From positions 1 through 61,259 of the forward strand of contig JAQXVT010000051.1 in assembly GCA_029225065.1 (NCBI GenBank): DNA of 61,259 nt. Reading direction: 5' to 3'. The notes beneath the pieces are model-generated. The model saw only the letters and a list, made by a program, of their open reading frames with translations, ran no database searches and was not told where the DNA came from. The position numbers were made by a program, and so were the translations under genes. Below are positions 35,110 through 44,592 of this stretch, piece by piece. Numbering within the stretch: the stretch's first letter is position 1; every line of letters starts with the position of its first letter. Source of the stretch: Lachnospiraceae bacterium (GTDB taxonomy: Bacteria > Bacillota > Clostridia > Lachnospirales > Lachnospiraceae).

Positions 35110-35967
35110 TCATTCCTGCGTCTCCAACAGTGCCGCATAGATTTCCCGCTTCGACACGCCACGGTCCTTCGCGGCCTGCTTCATCGCGTCCCTGCGGTCC
35201 ATGCCCTGATTCATGTACTGCTCCACATGCTCTGAAACACTCATTTCCTCCCAGGCTTTCTGCTGTGCCTGTGCAAGCTCGGCCCGGCTTTTTCCTTCCA
35301 TCACAATGACACACTCACCCTTCGGATCGTTTGCTGTATACCATTTTACTGCCTCCGAAAGGGTCGTCTGAAACGCCACCTCGTGCTTTTTCGTCAGCTC
35401 GCGGCAGACCGTAATGCGTCTGTCGCCAAGTGTCTCCAGCAGTTCCGTCAGTGTCCGCACAAGCCGGTGCGGCGCTTCGTAAATGATCGTCGTGCGCGTT
35501 TCGGTCTGAAGCTCCTCCAGAATCTCCCGCCGCTCCTTTTTGTCCGGCGGAAGAAAGGCCTCAAAGCAGAAGCGTCTCGTCGGAAGTCCGGAAAGTGTCA
35601 GCGCCGTCACACAGGCGCAGGCGCCCGGAAGCGACGTTACCGTGATCCCAGCCTCATAGCACAGACGCACAAGATCCTCGCCCGGATCTGAAATGCCAGG
35701 CGTACCCGCATCTGTGATGAGTGCCACATTTTTTCCTTCCTGCATTTTCCTGATCAGTTCGTACGCTTTCTCAATCTTATTGTACTCATGATAGCTCGTC
35801 ATCGGCGTATGGATATCGAAATGATTCAGCAGGCGGATGCTGTTGCGCGTATCCTCCGCCGCAATCAGATCTGCTTCCTTCAAAATGCGCAGCACGCGCA
35901 TCGTGATATCCTCCAGATTTCCGATCGGCGTCGCGCACAGATACAACTGTCCCTGTTTTTCATTCAT
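35110..35967 (-). CDS. rsmI: 16S rRNA (cytidine(1402)-2'-O)-methyltransferase RsmI
   Basis: 285 residues from ATG 35967 (RBS AGGAAACAGGG). Tetrapyrrole-methylase fold: LYLCATPIGNLEDITMRVL at the N-terminus, AAEDTRNSIRLLNHF, and the GTPGISDPGEDLV SAM region. Last gene of the conserved holB-ricT-trmN6-rsmI cluster; it begins 28 bases after trmN6 ends. Confidence 0.95.
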   Translation of the reverse strand: MNEKQGQLYLCATPIGNLEDITMRVLRILKEADLIAAEDTRNSIRLLNHFDIHTPMTSYHEYNKIEKAYELIRKMQEGKNVALITDAGTPGISDPGEDLVRLCYEAGITVTSLPGACACVTALTLSGLPTRRFCFEAFLPPDKKERREILEELQTETRTTIIYEAPHRLVRTLTELLETLGDRRITVCRELTKKHEVAFQTTLSEAVKWYTANDPKGECVIVMEGKSRAELAQAQQKAWEEMSVSEHVEQYMNQGMDRRDAMKQAAKDRGVSKREIYAALLETQE

Positions 35968-35995
35968 GTCCCTGTTTCCTTCTATACGATATTTT

Positions 35996-36742
35996 TTAGT
36001 ATCCATAAATATCCGTAATCTCGCTCGTATACACGCCCGGACGCTCATAAACAATCAGCGGCTTCTCCACTGTCATCCTTGGTCTGCCGCCGCGCACTGC
36101 CTCGATCAACACCATGTTCGGCTCGCGGTCGACGTACGGATACACAAGACGCATCCGTTTGGGTTCCAGGCGGTAGCTCGACAGTGTACAGATCAGCTCC
36201 GCCAGACGGAACGGCCGGTGCACGAGATAAAAACGACCGCCGGTGCGCAGAAGCCTCGCCGCCGCCCGCGCCACATCATCAAATGTACAGAGGATCTCGT
36301 GGCGTGCCGCCGCCTTCTCGATATCCGGATTAACGAGGCCGTGCTGCCCGATCATATAAGGCGGATTCGATGTAATGACGTCAAAAGAAGCCGGAGCAAA
36401 CATCTCTCCGGCTTCCTTTATATCTCCGCGGACGATATCCAGGCGCTGTGAGAGATCATTCAATTCCGCACTGCGGCGCGCCATATCAGCGCTCGTTTCT
36501 GATATTTCCAGTCCTGTAAAATGCTTTCCCTTCGTCTTCGCCGCCAGCAGAATCGGAATAATTCCGGTTCCGGTGCCAAGATCCAGGGCGCATTCGTCTT
36601 CCTTTACAGTTGCAAAACCGGAGAGCAGCACCGCGTCCATACCGAAACAGAACAGCTTTTCGTTCTGAATAATCCGGTAGCCGTTGCGATGAAGCTCATC
36701 GATCCGCTCGCCTTCTTTTAACAGTAAAGCATGCTCAGTCAT
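35996..36742 (-). CDS. tRNA1(Val) (adenine(37)-N6)-methyltransferase, TrmN6/YabB-like
   Basis: 248 residues from ATG 36742, which overlaps the ricT stop by 8 bases. SAM motif LDLGTGTGIIPILLA and catalytic NPPY in DVITSNPPYM mark an N6-adenine methyltransferase. It corresponds to yabB in the Bacillus subtilis holB neighbourhood. Confidence 0.92.
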   Translation of the reverse strand: MTEHALLLKEGERIDELHRNGYRIIQNEKLFCFGMDAVLLSGFATVKEDECALDLGTGTGIIPILLAAKTKGKHFTGLEISETSADMARRSAELNDLSQRLDIVRGDIKEAGEMFAPASFDVITSNPPYMIGQHGLVNPDIEKAAARHEILCTFDDVARAAARLLRTGGRFYLVHRPFRLAELICTLSSYRLEPKRMRLVYPYVDREPNMVLIEAVRGGRPRMTVEKPLIVYERPGVYTSEITDIYGY

Positions 36743-37664
36743 CCAGCTTTGATTTCCCTTCTTTTTTTTCAAGCGCTTCCAGCTGTTTCAGTTCCTGGTC
36801 TGCTCCGCCTTTTTCCGCACGTTCTCCTTTGCCGCCTTTTTCCCTGCGGCGTCTCGGGCGGAATTTCAGCTCACTCACATCGTACTCGCGCAGCTCTTTT
36901 TCATCGCCAACCTCAACGAGCACGCGCACCTTCTGGCGCAGGACGTTGACCGACTGTACTTCGCCCTTCAGGTCACCCTCCGCAATCACAGAATCTCCGA
37001 TATTCGGCAGCTTGCTGTTGAGGTACTCGTATGTGTCCTCCTCATTTTTGAGGCAGCACATCAGACGGCCGCAGACGCCGGAAATCTTCGTCGGATTTAA
37101 GGAAAGGTTCTGCTCCTTGGCCATCTTGATCGATACCGGTGCGAACTCGGAAAGGAAGGAATTGCAGCACAGCACGCGGCCGCAGATGCCGATTCCGCCG
37201 AGAATCTTCGTCTCGTCACGCACACCGATCTGACGCAGCTCAATCCGCATCTTAAATACCGCTGCCAGATCCTTTACCAGCTCGCGGAAATCGATTCTTC
37301 CGTCTGCTGTAAAATAAAACAGAACTTTGTTGTTGTCAAAGGTATATTCCGCATCGATCAGCTTCATATCAAGCTTATGCTTACGGATTTTTTCGTTGCA
37401 GATGCGCATGGCTTCTTTTTCCCTTGCGCGGTTTTTCTGAGCACGCGCATCATCCTCCTGCGTTGCCACGCGGATAACCGCCTTCAGCGGCTGCACAACC
37501 TTATCGTCCGTCACCTCACGGATGCCGCCGATCACGGTGCCGTACTCCACACCGCGCGCTGTCTCCACAATCACGTGGTCTCCTGCGCCGATCTTATATC
37601 CCTTCGGGTCAAAGTAATAGACTTTTCCCGCATTTCTGAATCTTACTCCTACAATTTTAATCAT
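36735..37664 (-). CDS. ricT: RicT/YaaT-like PSP1 domain protein
   Basis: 309 residues. PSP1 domain with the conserved Cys-rich core GGIGICGRVLCCNSFL and KISGVCGRLMCCL, which in relatives binds Fe-S clusters in the RicA/RicF/RicT complex that guides RNase Y processing and sporulation/competence control. The C-terminus is Lys/Glu-rich and disordered. It sits between holB and trmN6 as in other Firmicutes. Confidence 0.93.
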   Translation of the reverse strand: MIKIVGVRFRNAGKVYYFDPKGYKIGAGDHVIVETARGVEYGTVIGGIREVTDDKVVQPLKAVIRVATQEDDARAQKNRAREKEAMRICNEKIRKHKLDMKLIDAEYTFDNNKVLFYFTADGRIDFRELVKDLAAVFKMRIELRQIGVRDETKILGGIGICGRVLCCNSFLSEFAPVSIKMAKEQNLSLNPTKISGVCGRLMCCLKNEEDTYEYLNSKLPNIGDSVIAEGDLKGEVQSVNVLRQKVRVLVEVGDEKELREYDVSELKFRPRRRREKGGKGERAEKGGADQELKQLEALEKKEGKSKLDD

Positions 37665-37688
37665 TGAATTTTATTCTCCTTCTTTCGA

Positions 37689-38687
37689 TCATCCGTGGAT
37701 GTTTTCTTTTATGACAAGAAACAGAAGCTCCATCGTCAGATCGAAATTTACATTTGCCGCCAGACGCGTCTTTGCCGTCTCGATGGCCTGCATAACTTCC
37801 TCCACACCCTCATAGGAACACAGCTTTACCGTCTCCCGGATCGTGCGCAGCTCGTCCTGAAAAATGATGCCGTTTACGTCTTTCGTCGCCTTGAAATACA
37901 CCATATCCCGATACCAGAGTGCCAGAATATCCAAATAATCCTGAATCGAAATTTTGTAATCCTGTACTTCCTTTACGTATTCAATAATATCGCTGATGCT
38001 CATCGTGCCCGCTTTGCGGATCAGCTTCATCGCAGATGCCTTGATCGCATTGAAATCCTCTGATGTGGCCAGGCGCTCCGCCTTGCCGATATTTCCCTGT
38101 GCAAACGCCGCGCAGATATCCGCCTGATAATCCGGAATCTCCACTTTCTCCATCAGATATTTTTTGACCTGCTCATCCGGCACCGGCTTTAACTGCATGA
38201 GCACACATCTGGAACGGATCGTATCCAGAAATCCCTGCTCATTGTCTGTGAGCAGAATGATGACCGCGTACTCCGGCGGCTCCTCGATCGTCTTTAAGAT
38301 CGCGTTCTGCGCCTGCACCGTCATCTTTTCCGCATCCGGCATGATGTAAATCTTGTATTTTCCATTGTAAGGGCGGATCTGCACATCGCCGACCAACTGA
38401 TCACGCACGTCATCCACACCGATGCTGTTCGGTTTTTCATGGGTGATATGAATGATATCCGGATGATTTCCGCTCGCCGCCTGATGACAGGAATGGCAGG
38501 TACCGCACGGTTTTTCTCCCTCGCCCGTGCACTGCAGTGCCATCGCAAACGCATTGGCAAGCGTCAGCTTTCCGGTGCCCTTTTCACCGCTGAAGATATA
38601 AGCGTGGCTGACCTTTCCGGTACTGATTGCCTTCTCCAGATGCTCAATTTCCCTTTTGTGTCCAATAATATCCTTAAATCCAGGCAT
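37689..38687 (-). CDS. holB: DNA polymerase III delta-prime subunit
   Basis: 332 residues. Clamp-loader AAA+ protein: P-loop variant GEKGTGKLTLANAFA, zinc module CGTCHSC, sensor region IEEPPEYAVIIL and RSRC. Divergent C-terminal domain. It loads the beta clamp with DnaX and HolA. Upstream small genes often found before holB (yaaQ/yaaR type) are absent here; see the repeat at 38940-39074. Confidence 0.93.
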   Translation of the reverse strand: MPGFKDIIGHKREIEHLEKAISTGKVSHAYIFSGEKGTGKLTLANAFAMALQCTGEGEKPCGTCHSCHQAASGNHPDIIHITHEKPNSIGVDDVRDQLVGDVQIRPYNGKYKIYIMPDAEKMTVQAQNAILKTIEEPPEYAVIILLTDNEQGFLDTIRSRCVLMQLKPVPDEQVKKYLMEKVEIPDYQADICAAFAQGNIGKAERLATSEDFNAIKASAMKLIRKAGTMSISDIIEYVKEVQDYKISIQDYLDILALWYRDMVYFKATKDVNGIIFQDELRTIRETVKLCSYEGVEEVMQAIETAKTRLAANVNFDLTMELLFLVIKENIHG

Positions 38688-39077
38688 ATGCTCTCCCCCC
38701 TGTATCTTTTCCTTTCACTCCACAGTACTTTTTCTTCGTGTAATCTGCTGTTTTCTATTGTTTTTTCACTGAGCAGTAAAGCGATTGGAAAATATCTGCT
38801 TTCACTCTCTTTTTCAGATACATTATGACATCCACTGCCTGTTTTCCTGCGAAGCAATATCTTGTATTAGTATACCACAGATACAATATGATGTGAAGCG
38901 AGAGTTCGTGGGAATTCTGAGCATTCTTACATTCTGCTGCTGTTCAGAGCTGGGTGAAATTTCACAGAGCAGCCGTAAAACGCTTGCGTTTTTAAGACTG
39001 TTTTGTGAAATTTTACCGGGCGGATACGCCAGGCCTCCAAAATGCAAAGCATTTCGGAGGTCTGCTCTGAACAGATA
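38688..39077. other. Intergenic region between the guanylate-kinase-like gene and holB
   Basis: 390 bases with no gene on either strand. It holds the 135-base nested inverted repeat described separately. No convincing promoter for holB was seen. Confidence 0.6.
38940..39074. repeat. MITE-like nested inverted-repeat element
   Basis: Ends are perfect 11-base inverted repeats, CTGTTCAGAGC (38940-38950) and GCTCTGAACAG (39064-39074). Inside is a 20-base imperfect inverted repeat starting GGTGAAATTTCACA and ending TGTGAAATTTTACC, an AAAACGC/GCGTTTT hairpin, and a GCCTCC/GGAGG hairpin around ATGCAAAGCAT. The same terminal sequence bounds a second element at 49287-49340. Confidence 0.6.
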
Positions 39078-39671
39078 TTACGCCAGCATTTTCCGAATAT
39101 ACGCCGCAACCGTCTCCATGCACTCCTCCCGCGGGCCGTCATTGGAGAATCGGCGTGAAATGCCCGCCTGCGCAATCTTTTCCTCCGAAAAATCCTCTTC
39201 GTCCGCGAGATACCGCCTACAGACCTCGCTGAAATTCGGGTTCTCCTGCTTCTTTTCCCGTTTGATCGAGCGCTCCAGGCGCTCTGCATCTGCCACCTCA
39301 ATGTAAATTGGAAGCACACGCTCCTCCCCGTAATAGGCACGCACCTTCTGATACGACTCCGGCGTTCCAAGTGCAAGATAACTCTTGTTTGAAAGATCAA
39401 CGCTGCCACCGTCCGCCGTAAAGTAATGCCAGATGCCATGCACCGTATTGTAAGAGCGCAGTTCGATCACCCGGCCTTCCGACTGCATCCGGCGAAGTCC
39501 TTCCACATCTGTAAAATGATACTGCACACCGTCCGTCTCATTTGCCCGGATCGGGCGCGTCGTGTACATGATAAAAGGCTGAAGTTCAAGTCCGCCGTGC
39601 TCCAGAAGCTCCTCATAAATCGTATCTTTTCCGGTCGCACTCTTCCCCATGATGTAAAATATTTTTCCCAT
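39078..39671 (-). CDS. Guanylate kinase-like nucleoside monophosphate kinase
   Basis: 197 residues. P-loop GKSATGKDT, then a guanylate-kinase-type nucleotide-binding stretch TTRPIRANETDGVQYHF. In B. subtilis this position holds thymidylate kinase (tmk) between the Orn/Lys/Arg decarboxylase and holB; here the kinase is of the Gmk family. A second housekeeping Gmk elsewhere would mean a specialised role, which cannot be judged from the window. Confidence 0.88.
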   Translation of the reverse strand: MGKIFYIMGKSATGKDTIYEELLEHGGLELQPFIMYTTRPIRANETDGVQYHFTDVEGLRRMQSEGRVIELRSYNTVHGIWHYFTADGGSVDLSNKSYLALGTPESYQKVRAYYGEERVLPIYIEVADAERLERSIKREKKQENPNFSEVCRRYLADEEDFSEEKIAQAGISRRFSNDGPREECMETVAAYIRKMLA

Positions 39672-39760
39672 TTTTAAATTCCTTTTCTCTTGTCAAAGCA
39701 GCTATTCCAGATCTGATTCACCGCTTGCCTGATTCGGTTAAGATACCTGCTCATCTATCT

Positions 39761-41224
39761 TTAATCTTCAATCACCCGGATCTTCTCCCCCGTATAATCC
39801 GCCATCCCCTGCAGTTGCAGTCCAAGCTCCCGGCATCTTGCAAGCTGCTCCGGAAGCCGCTCCGGAATGCGCTCGCCCGGCGCGAGAAACGGAATGCCCG
39901 GCGGATAGAGATATACAAACTCCCCGGAAATACGGCCACCGCTCTCCTCAAGCCGCACCTCACACTTTCTGGCATCATTTGCCTGCGCGATGCTCATCAC
40001 TTCTTTGCCGGCATCCGCCATGAGCACGGAAAGATCAGGGATACTCTGATTCAGCACGCTATTTCCTGATCCCTGCCCAAGCTTTGTATCAATCTTAAGC
40101 AATGCCCGTCCAAGCCGCTCCAGCCCCTCCTGCGTATCTCCGATCGCCGTGATAGCCGTCACATACTGCGGCGCATCCATCTCCATCTCAAGATGATACC
40201 GGGTGCGCAGAAGCTCCGAAAGCTGTGCGCCTGTGATTCCGCTTCTTTCCGTAGAAATCACGATCTTGGAGCGATCGTAATCAAAAGCCAGAAGCCCGTC
40301 TTCTTTTCCGTCCACAAGATGCAGCATCTGAAGACCGGAAAGTATACCGCGCAGCTGTTCCAGGTGCCGTGTAAATACTTCGAATAATTCCGCTCCCTGC
40401 TGCTCCAGAAGCCCGATACAGCGGTCAATCCCCGCCATAAACACGTAGCTCGGGCTGCTGCTCTGATAAATGCCGAGATACCGCCGCAGCCGTTCCCGGT
40501 CGATGCGCGGTCCCTGCACGTGAAGCAGCGCTGTCTGTGTCAGCGCCGGAAGTGTCTTATGCACGCTGTTGATGACCAGATCGGCACCGCAGACCAGCGC
40601 CCGTTTCGGAAAATACGGATGCATGCCAAAGTGTGCACCGTGCGCCTCATCCACAATCAAAGCTCCGCCCCTTTCGTGCACGATCTCTGCAATCGATTTT
40701 ATATCAGAGACAACTCCGTCGTACGTCGGCGATGTAAGAAGTACCGTATGAATCTCCGGATGCGCATCAAGCGCACTGCGCACCTGTTCCGGCTGAATTG
40801 CACCGAGAATCCCCCTCGTCATGTCCGCAGGCGGGTAGAGATATTTTGCATGGAGATCATTTAAAAGCAGCGCATGATATGCCGCCTTATGGCAGCCGCG
40901 CGCCATCAGAATCGTTTCCCCGCGTTTCGTGCACGCTGAGACCGCGGAAAGAATGCCGCAGGTACTGCCGTTTACCAGATAAAAGGTCTCCTCCGCGCCG
41001 TAAAGCTGCGCCGCTCTTCTCTGCGCCTCCAGAAGTACCGTCTCTGCGTGATGCAGGTTGTCAAATCCGTCGATCTCCGTGATGTCGATGGCGTACGGAT
41101 CGGCCAGCAGATGGAAATTCCGCTTATGCCCCGGCATATGAAACGGGTAAAAATCAGAAGCGCCGTACGCGGAAAGCTGCTCGTACAGGTCGGGGGATTT
41201 TTGTTTTTTTTCGCTTTCTGTCAT
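39761..41224 (-). CDS. Orn/Lys/Arg family PLP decarboxylase
   Basis: 487 residues from ATG 41224 (RBS AAAGGAAAG). Fold-type I decarboxylase: FHMPGHKRNF at 28-37, VDEAHGAHFG at 191-200, and PLP lysine K223 in SVHKTLPALTQTA. Makes a polyamine precursor such as cadaverine, agmatine or putrescine; specificity is not readable. It heads the conserved cluster with a nucleotide kinase and holB, as in the yaaO region of B. subtilis. Confidence 0.92.
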   Translation of the reverse strand: MTESEKKQKSPDLYEQLSAYGASDFYPFHMPGHKRNFHLLADPYAIDITEIDGFDNLHHAETVLLEAQRRAAQLYGAEETFYLVNGSTCGILSAVSACTKRGETILMARGCHKAAYHALLLNDLHAKYLYPPADMTRGILGAIQPEQVRSALDAHPEIHTVLLTSPTYDGVVSDIKSIAEIVHERGGALIVDEAHGAHFGMHPYFPKRALVCGADLVINSVHKTLPALTQTALLHVQGPRIDRERLRRYLGIYQSSSPSYVFMAGIDRCIGLLEQQGAELFEVFTRHLEQLRGILSGLQMLHLVDGKEDGLLAFDYDRSKIVISTERSGITGAQLSELLRTRYHLEMEMDAPQYVTAITAIGDTQEGLERLGRALLKIDTKLGQGSGNSVLNQSIPDLSVLMADAGKEVMSIAQANDARKCEVRLEESGGRISGEFVYLYPPGIPFLAPGERIPERLPEQLARCRELGLQLQGMADYTGEKIRVIED

Positions 41225-41240
41225 TTTTCTTTCCTTTTTA

Positions 41241-42347
41241 CTATAGTGCCGCAATCAGCCGCTCCACAGCCTCCTCCGTCGTCGCCCAGCTCGTACAGAA
41301 GCGCACCGCACTGTGTGTCTCATCTACCTTTTCCCAGAAGCTAAATGAAAACTGCTCTGACAGCCGTTCAAGTTCCGCATCCGGCAACACCGGAAACTGC
41401 TGGTTTGTCGGTGAATCCACCAGCATCGGATAGCCTTTTGCTTCAAGTGCACTGCGCAGCTTTCCTGCCAGCTGATCTGCCTTTTTGCAGACACTAAAAT
41501 ACAGGTCGTCCGTAAACAGCGTATCAAACTGCAGGCCGAGCAATCTGCCCTTTGCAAGCATTCCGCCGCGTTGTTTGATCAGATAGCGGAAATCCTTTTT
41601 CAGCTTTTCGTCCAGGATTACAACCGCCTCTCCGAACAGCGCTCCGCACTTTGTCCCTCCGATATAAAACACCTCACACAGATCCGCCAGTTCTGAAATC
41701 GTCAGATCGCAGGCCTGCGACATCAGGCCGTATCCAAGCCGTGCTCCGTCAATAAACAGCGGCATGTCATATTTTTTGCACACGCGGTGAATCTCCTGCA
41801 GTTCTTCTTTTGTATACAAAGTACCGTACTCCGTCGGATAAGAAATGTATACCATCCCCGGCTGTACCATATGCTCGAACGAACTGTCCGCATAGTGCAG
41901 GCGGCAAAGTTCCTCCACCTGCGCCGCATTTAAACGTCCGTCCTTTCCCGGAACCGTCAGCACCTTATGACCGCTGGCCTCGATCGCACCAGTCTCGTGT
42001 ACATTAATATGGCCTGTTGAAGCTGCCACTACGCCCTGATGCGGACGAAGTGCCGCACAGATCACCGTCAGATTTGTCTGCGTCCCGCCGACCAGAAAAT
42101 GTACTGCGGCATCCTCCCTGCCGCAAAGTGCACGGATCTTTTCTCTCGCGCTCTCACAGTAAACGTCCTCGCTGTAACCCGGTGTCTGCACCAGATTCGT
42201 CTCCATCAGGCGCTGCATGATCTCCGGGACTGCCCCCTCCAGGTAATCGCACTCAAAGCGGAACTTTTCCGGCTGATCTCCCGCGCTGCAAATTTCTTTC
42301 CCCTGATTTTCTTTTATTTCTGTTTCTTCTGTTGTATTTTTTTCCAT
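41241..42347 (-). CDS. Low-specificity L-threonine aldolase / beta-eliminating lyase
   Basis: 368 residues. PLP fold-type I. N-terminal low-complexity leader (about 1-25), then GYSEDVYCESAREKIRAL, the FLVGGTQTNLTVI segment, LFIDGARLGYGLM, and the PLP lysine in YIGGTKCGALFGEAVV. Cleaves threonine or allo-threonine to glycine and acetaldehyde. It ends 16 bases before the decarboxylase start, so it is co-transcribed. Confidence 0.92.
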   Translation of the reverse strand: MEKNTTEETEIKENQGKEICSAGDQPEKFRFECDYLEGAVPEIMQRLMETNLVQTPGYSEDVYCESAREKIRALCGREDAAVHFLVGGTQTNLTVICAALRPHQGVVAASTGHINVHETGAIEASGHKVLTVPGKDGRLNAAQVEELCRLHYADSSFEHMVQPGMVYISYPTEYGTLYTKEELQEIHRVCKKYDMPLFIDGARLGYGLMSQACDLTISELADLCEVFYIGGTKCGALFGEAVVILDEKLKKDFRYLIKQRGGMLAKGRLLGLQFDTLFTDDLYFSVCKKADQLAGKLRSALEAKGYPMLVDSPTNQQFPVLPDAELERLSEQFSFSFWEKVDETHSAVRFCTSWATTEEAVERLIAAL

Positions 42348-42782
42348 CTTTTTTATTCCTCACTTTTTAGCCAAACCAAAGCTTTATCACCAGACGCTGC
42401 TGATTACACTTCGCTAATCATTCTTCGCTCCCTGCTTCAGACTTACCTGGCTCCAAATTCAACCTGGATTTCCGCAAAAATCAGCGGCCTCCATTCGACT
42501 CGCTGTTCCTGATTATAGCGAATTTCTCCTCACCGCGCAACTATTAACCCATCCTCATTCTGAACAGTAACCTGAAAATCAACCATGTTGTTCCTCGCAG
42601 CCTCGCAGGAGACTTGCCCCACTCGGATCAAAAGTAACAGTTGCATTCCCCTCCAAAATCTGTTAGAACAAATCTAATAAACCGGCTATTCGAAATCTGC
42701 AGCAAATCGGACATTTGCTTCTCGCTCTTTGTGCAACCATTGCTGCAGCTTACGAACCACCAGACAGAAAGGGGCATCTTCT
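42348..42782. other. Divergent intergenic region, threonine aldolase / proC
   Basis: 435 bases with no supportable gene. It contains CTGAACAG (42564-42572) and, at 42591-42630, a CCTCGCAGCCTCGCAGGAG stretch resembling the one at 16315-16345. A weak plus-strand promoter TTGCAT-17-TAGAAC is possible around 42640. Confidence 0.45.
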
Positions 42783-43574
42783 ATGAAACTTGGATTTATC
42801 GGATGTGGAAATATGGCAAAGGCGATCATCGGAGGCATTCTCCGGCACGGGATCGCGGCTCCGGAGGAAGTGATTGCTTCTGCACCGCATGCAGAAACGC
42901 TTGAAAAAGCAGCAAAGGAATTTGGTATCAATACGACAGCTTTCAACTGCGAGGCCGCCAAAGCGGACATCGTTTTTCTGGCTGTCAAACCGCAGTTTTA
43001 TGAAACCGTGATTCATGAGATCCGGGACGTCGTTACGACTTCACAGCTGATTGTCTCGATCGCACCCGGCAAATCCATTCAGACGATCACCGAGTGGTTT
43101 GGCAAGCCGGTAAAGCTGATCCGCACCATGCCAAATACTCCGGCAATGGTCGGCGAAGGTGTCACCGCCCTCTGCCCGGCTGATACCGTCACACAGGACG
43201 AGCTGAATCATGTTATCCACCTTTTTGAAGCCTGCGGCACCGCTGAGGTCATGCCGGAACGGCTGATCGATGGTGTCGTGGCGGTCAGCGGAAGCTCACC
43301 GGCCTACATTTTTATGATCATCGAGGCGATGGCAGATGGGGCAGTCCGCGACGGCATCCCACGTGCTCAGGCTTACCGGCTCGCTGCTCAGTCCGTGCTC
43401 GGAAGCGCCAAAATGGTGCTCGAAACCGGCAAACATCCGGGCGAGCTCAAAGATATGGTGTGCTCACCGGCAGGCACGACCATCGAGGCAGTGGCCGCAC
43501 TGGAACGATGCGGACTGCGCAGCGCGATTCTTGAGGGGATGGAGGCATGCTCACGCAAGACGCGCGGGATGTAG
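42783..43574 (+). CDS. proC: Pyrroline-5-carboxylate reductase
   Basis: 263 residues from ATG 42783, after GAAAGGGG. Last step of proline synthesis, NAD(P)H-dependent. Rossmann motif GFIGCGNMAKAI, RTMPNTPAMVGEGVTAL in the middle, and the C-terminal ProC signature MVCSPAGTTIEAVAALE. One of few plus-strand genes here, convergent with the deacetylase. Confidence 0.96.
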   Translation: MKLGFIGCGNMAKAIIGGILRHGIAAPEEVIASAPHAETLEKAAKEFGINTTAFNCEAAKADIVFLAVKPQFYETVIHEIRDVVTTSQLIVSIAPGKSIQTITEWFGKPVKLIRTMPNTPAMVGEGVTALCPADTVTQDELNHVIHLFEACGTAEVMPERLIDGVVAVSGSSPAYIFMIIEAMADGAVRDGIPRAQAYRLAAQSVLGSAKMVLETGKHPGELKDMVCSPAGTTIEAVAALERCGLRSAILEGMEACSRKTRGM

Positions 43575-43588
43575 GATTTTTTATACTT

Positions 43589-44539
43589 TTATGAAAACGA
43601 CGCTGCCAGCTCCTCCAGCGTTCCAAAAGAATACCCCATCTCTTCCCATTTTGTGAGCAGCTCATCAAGGATAGCCGCGTTTGTCGATGAAGTGTTGTGC
43701 AGCAGCACCAGTGCCCCCGGATGAATGCGGCCAAGCAGCTTTTCAAACGCCTCCTCCTTCGTCGGCTGGTTATCTGCGTACCAGTCTACGTAGGCCAGGC
43801 TCCAGAAAAACGTTTTGTATCCCAGCTCCTGTGCCATTTTCAGGTTCGCTTCACTGTATTTCCCCTGCGGCGGCCGGTAATATTTTGAGATTTCCTGACC
43901 GGTCGCCTCCTGAAACAGTGCTTCCAGCCCTCCGATCTCCTTTTGAAAGGAGGCCAGATCCGACATCTGCGACATATCCGGATGGTGCTCGGTATGGTTG
44001 CCAACTGTGTGATGGTCTGCGAGCATCTGCTTTACCAGGTCCGGATTGTCCTTCACAAAATTTCCCACCACAAAAAATGTGGCCGGTGCCTGATGCTTTT
44101 TCAGAGCTTCCAGGATCGCCGGTGTATTCCCATTCTCATATCCGCAGTCAAACGTCAGATAGATGCATTTTTCCTCTGTATTTTCCGCATAGTAGGCATC
44201 ATATTTCGAAAGCTCCTCAAATGTCGCATTCGCGACCGGCGGCTTGCCCTCCTCCTGAAAACTCAGCCCCCAGTTTCCTTCTGCGGCGGACTGAACCAGC
44301 GCAGTGCCCGATACTTCCGCAGCCTCTTTACCTCCTGCGCTCCCTGCCGCATCATCTGCTGCATGATTTCCGACCCTGTTTTCCATTTTTTCATTTCTTA
44401 CCGCTTTCCGGCTCTCCCCGGCTCTCTGATACTTCGTCACACAGGCCGCCGCAATATTGCCCGCAAAAAAAGCAGCCAGAAGCACAAGGAATACTGCTGC
44501 TCTTTTCTCTGTCACATATTTTGTTATTTTCTCTTCCAT
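43589..44539 (-). CDS. PdaA-type polysaccharide (peptidoglycan) deacetylase
   Basis: 316 residues. N-terminal membrane anchor or signal (about 9-30), a Gly/Ala/Glu-rich linker, then a NodB domain: TFDCGYENGNT, ATFFVVGNFV, HTVGNHTEHHPDMS with metal His residues, and YYRPPQGKYSE. The Asn/Cys-containing motif 1 matches delta-lactam-type de-N-acetylases that modify spore or wall peptidoglycan. Acts outside the membrane. Confidence 0.92.
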   Translation of the reverse strand: MEEKITKYVTEKRAAVFLVLLAAFFAGNIAAACVTKYQRAGESRKAVRNEKMENRVGNHAADDAAGSAGGKEAAEVSGTALVQSAAEGNWGLSFQEEGKPPVANATFEELSKYDAYYAENTEEKCIYLTFDCGYENGNTPAILEALKKHQAPATFFVVGNFVKDNPDLVKQMLADHHTVGNHTEHHPDMSQMSDLASFQKEIGGLEALFQEATGQEISKYYRPPQGKYSEANLKMAQELGYKTFFWSLAYVDWYADNQPTKEEAFEKLLGRIHPGALVLLHNTSSTNAAILDELLTKWEEMGYSFGTLEELAASFS

Positions 44540-44592
44540 CGCATACACTCCGGCAGGTTCTTACCTCTACTGTATGCATTCACATACCTTTT

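Noticed and set aside
39078-39671. Thymidylate kinase, expected from gene order
   Set aside because: The nucleotide-binding segment TTRPIRANETDG is of guanylate-kinase type, and Tmk motifs are absent.
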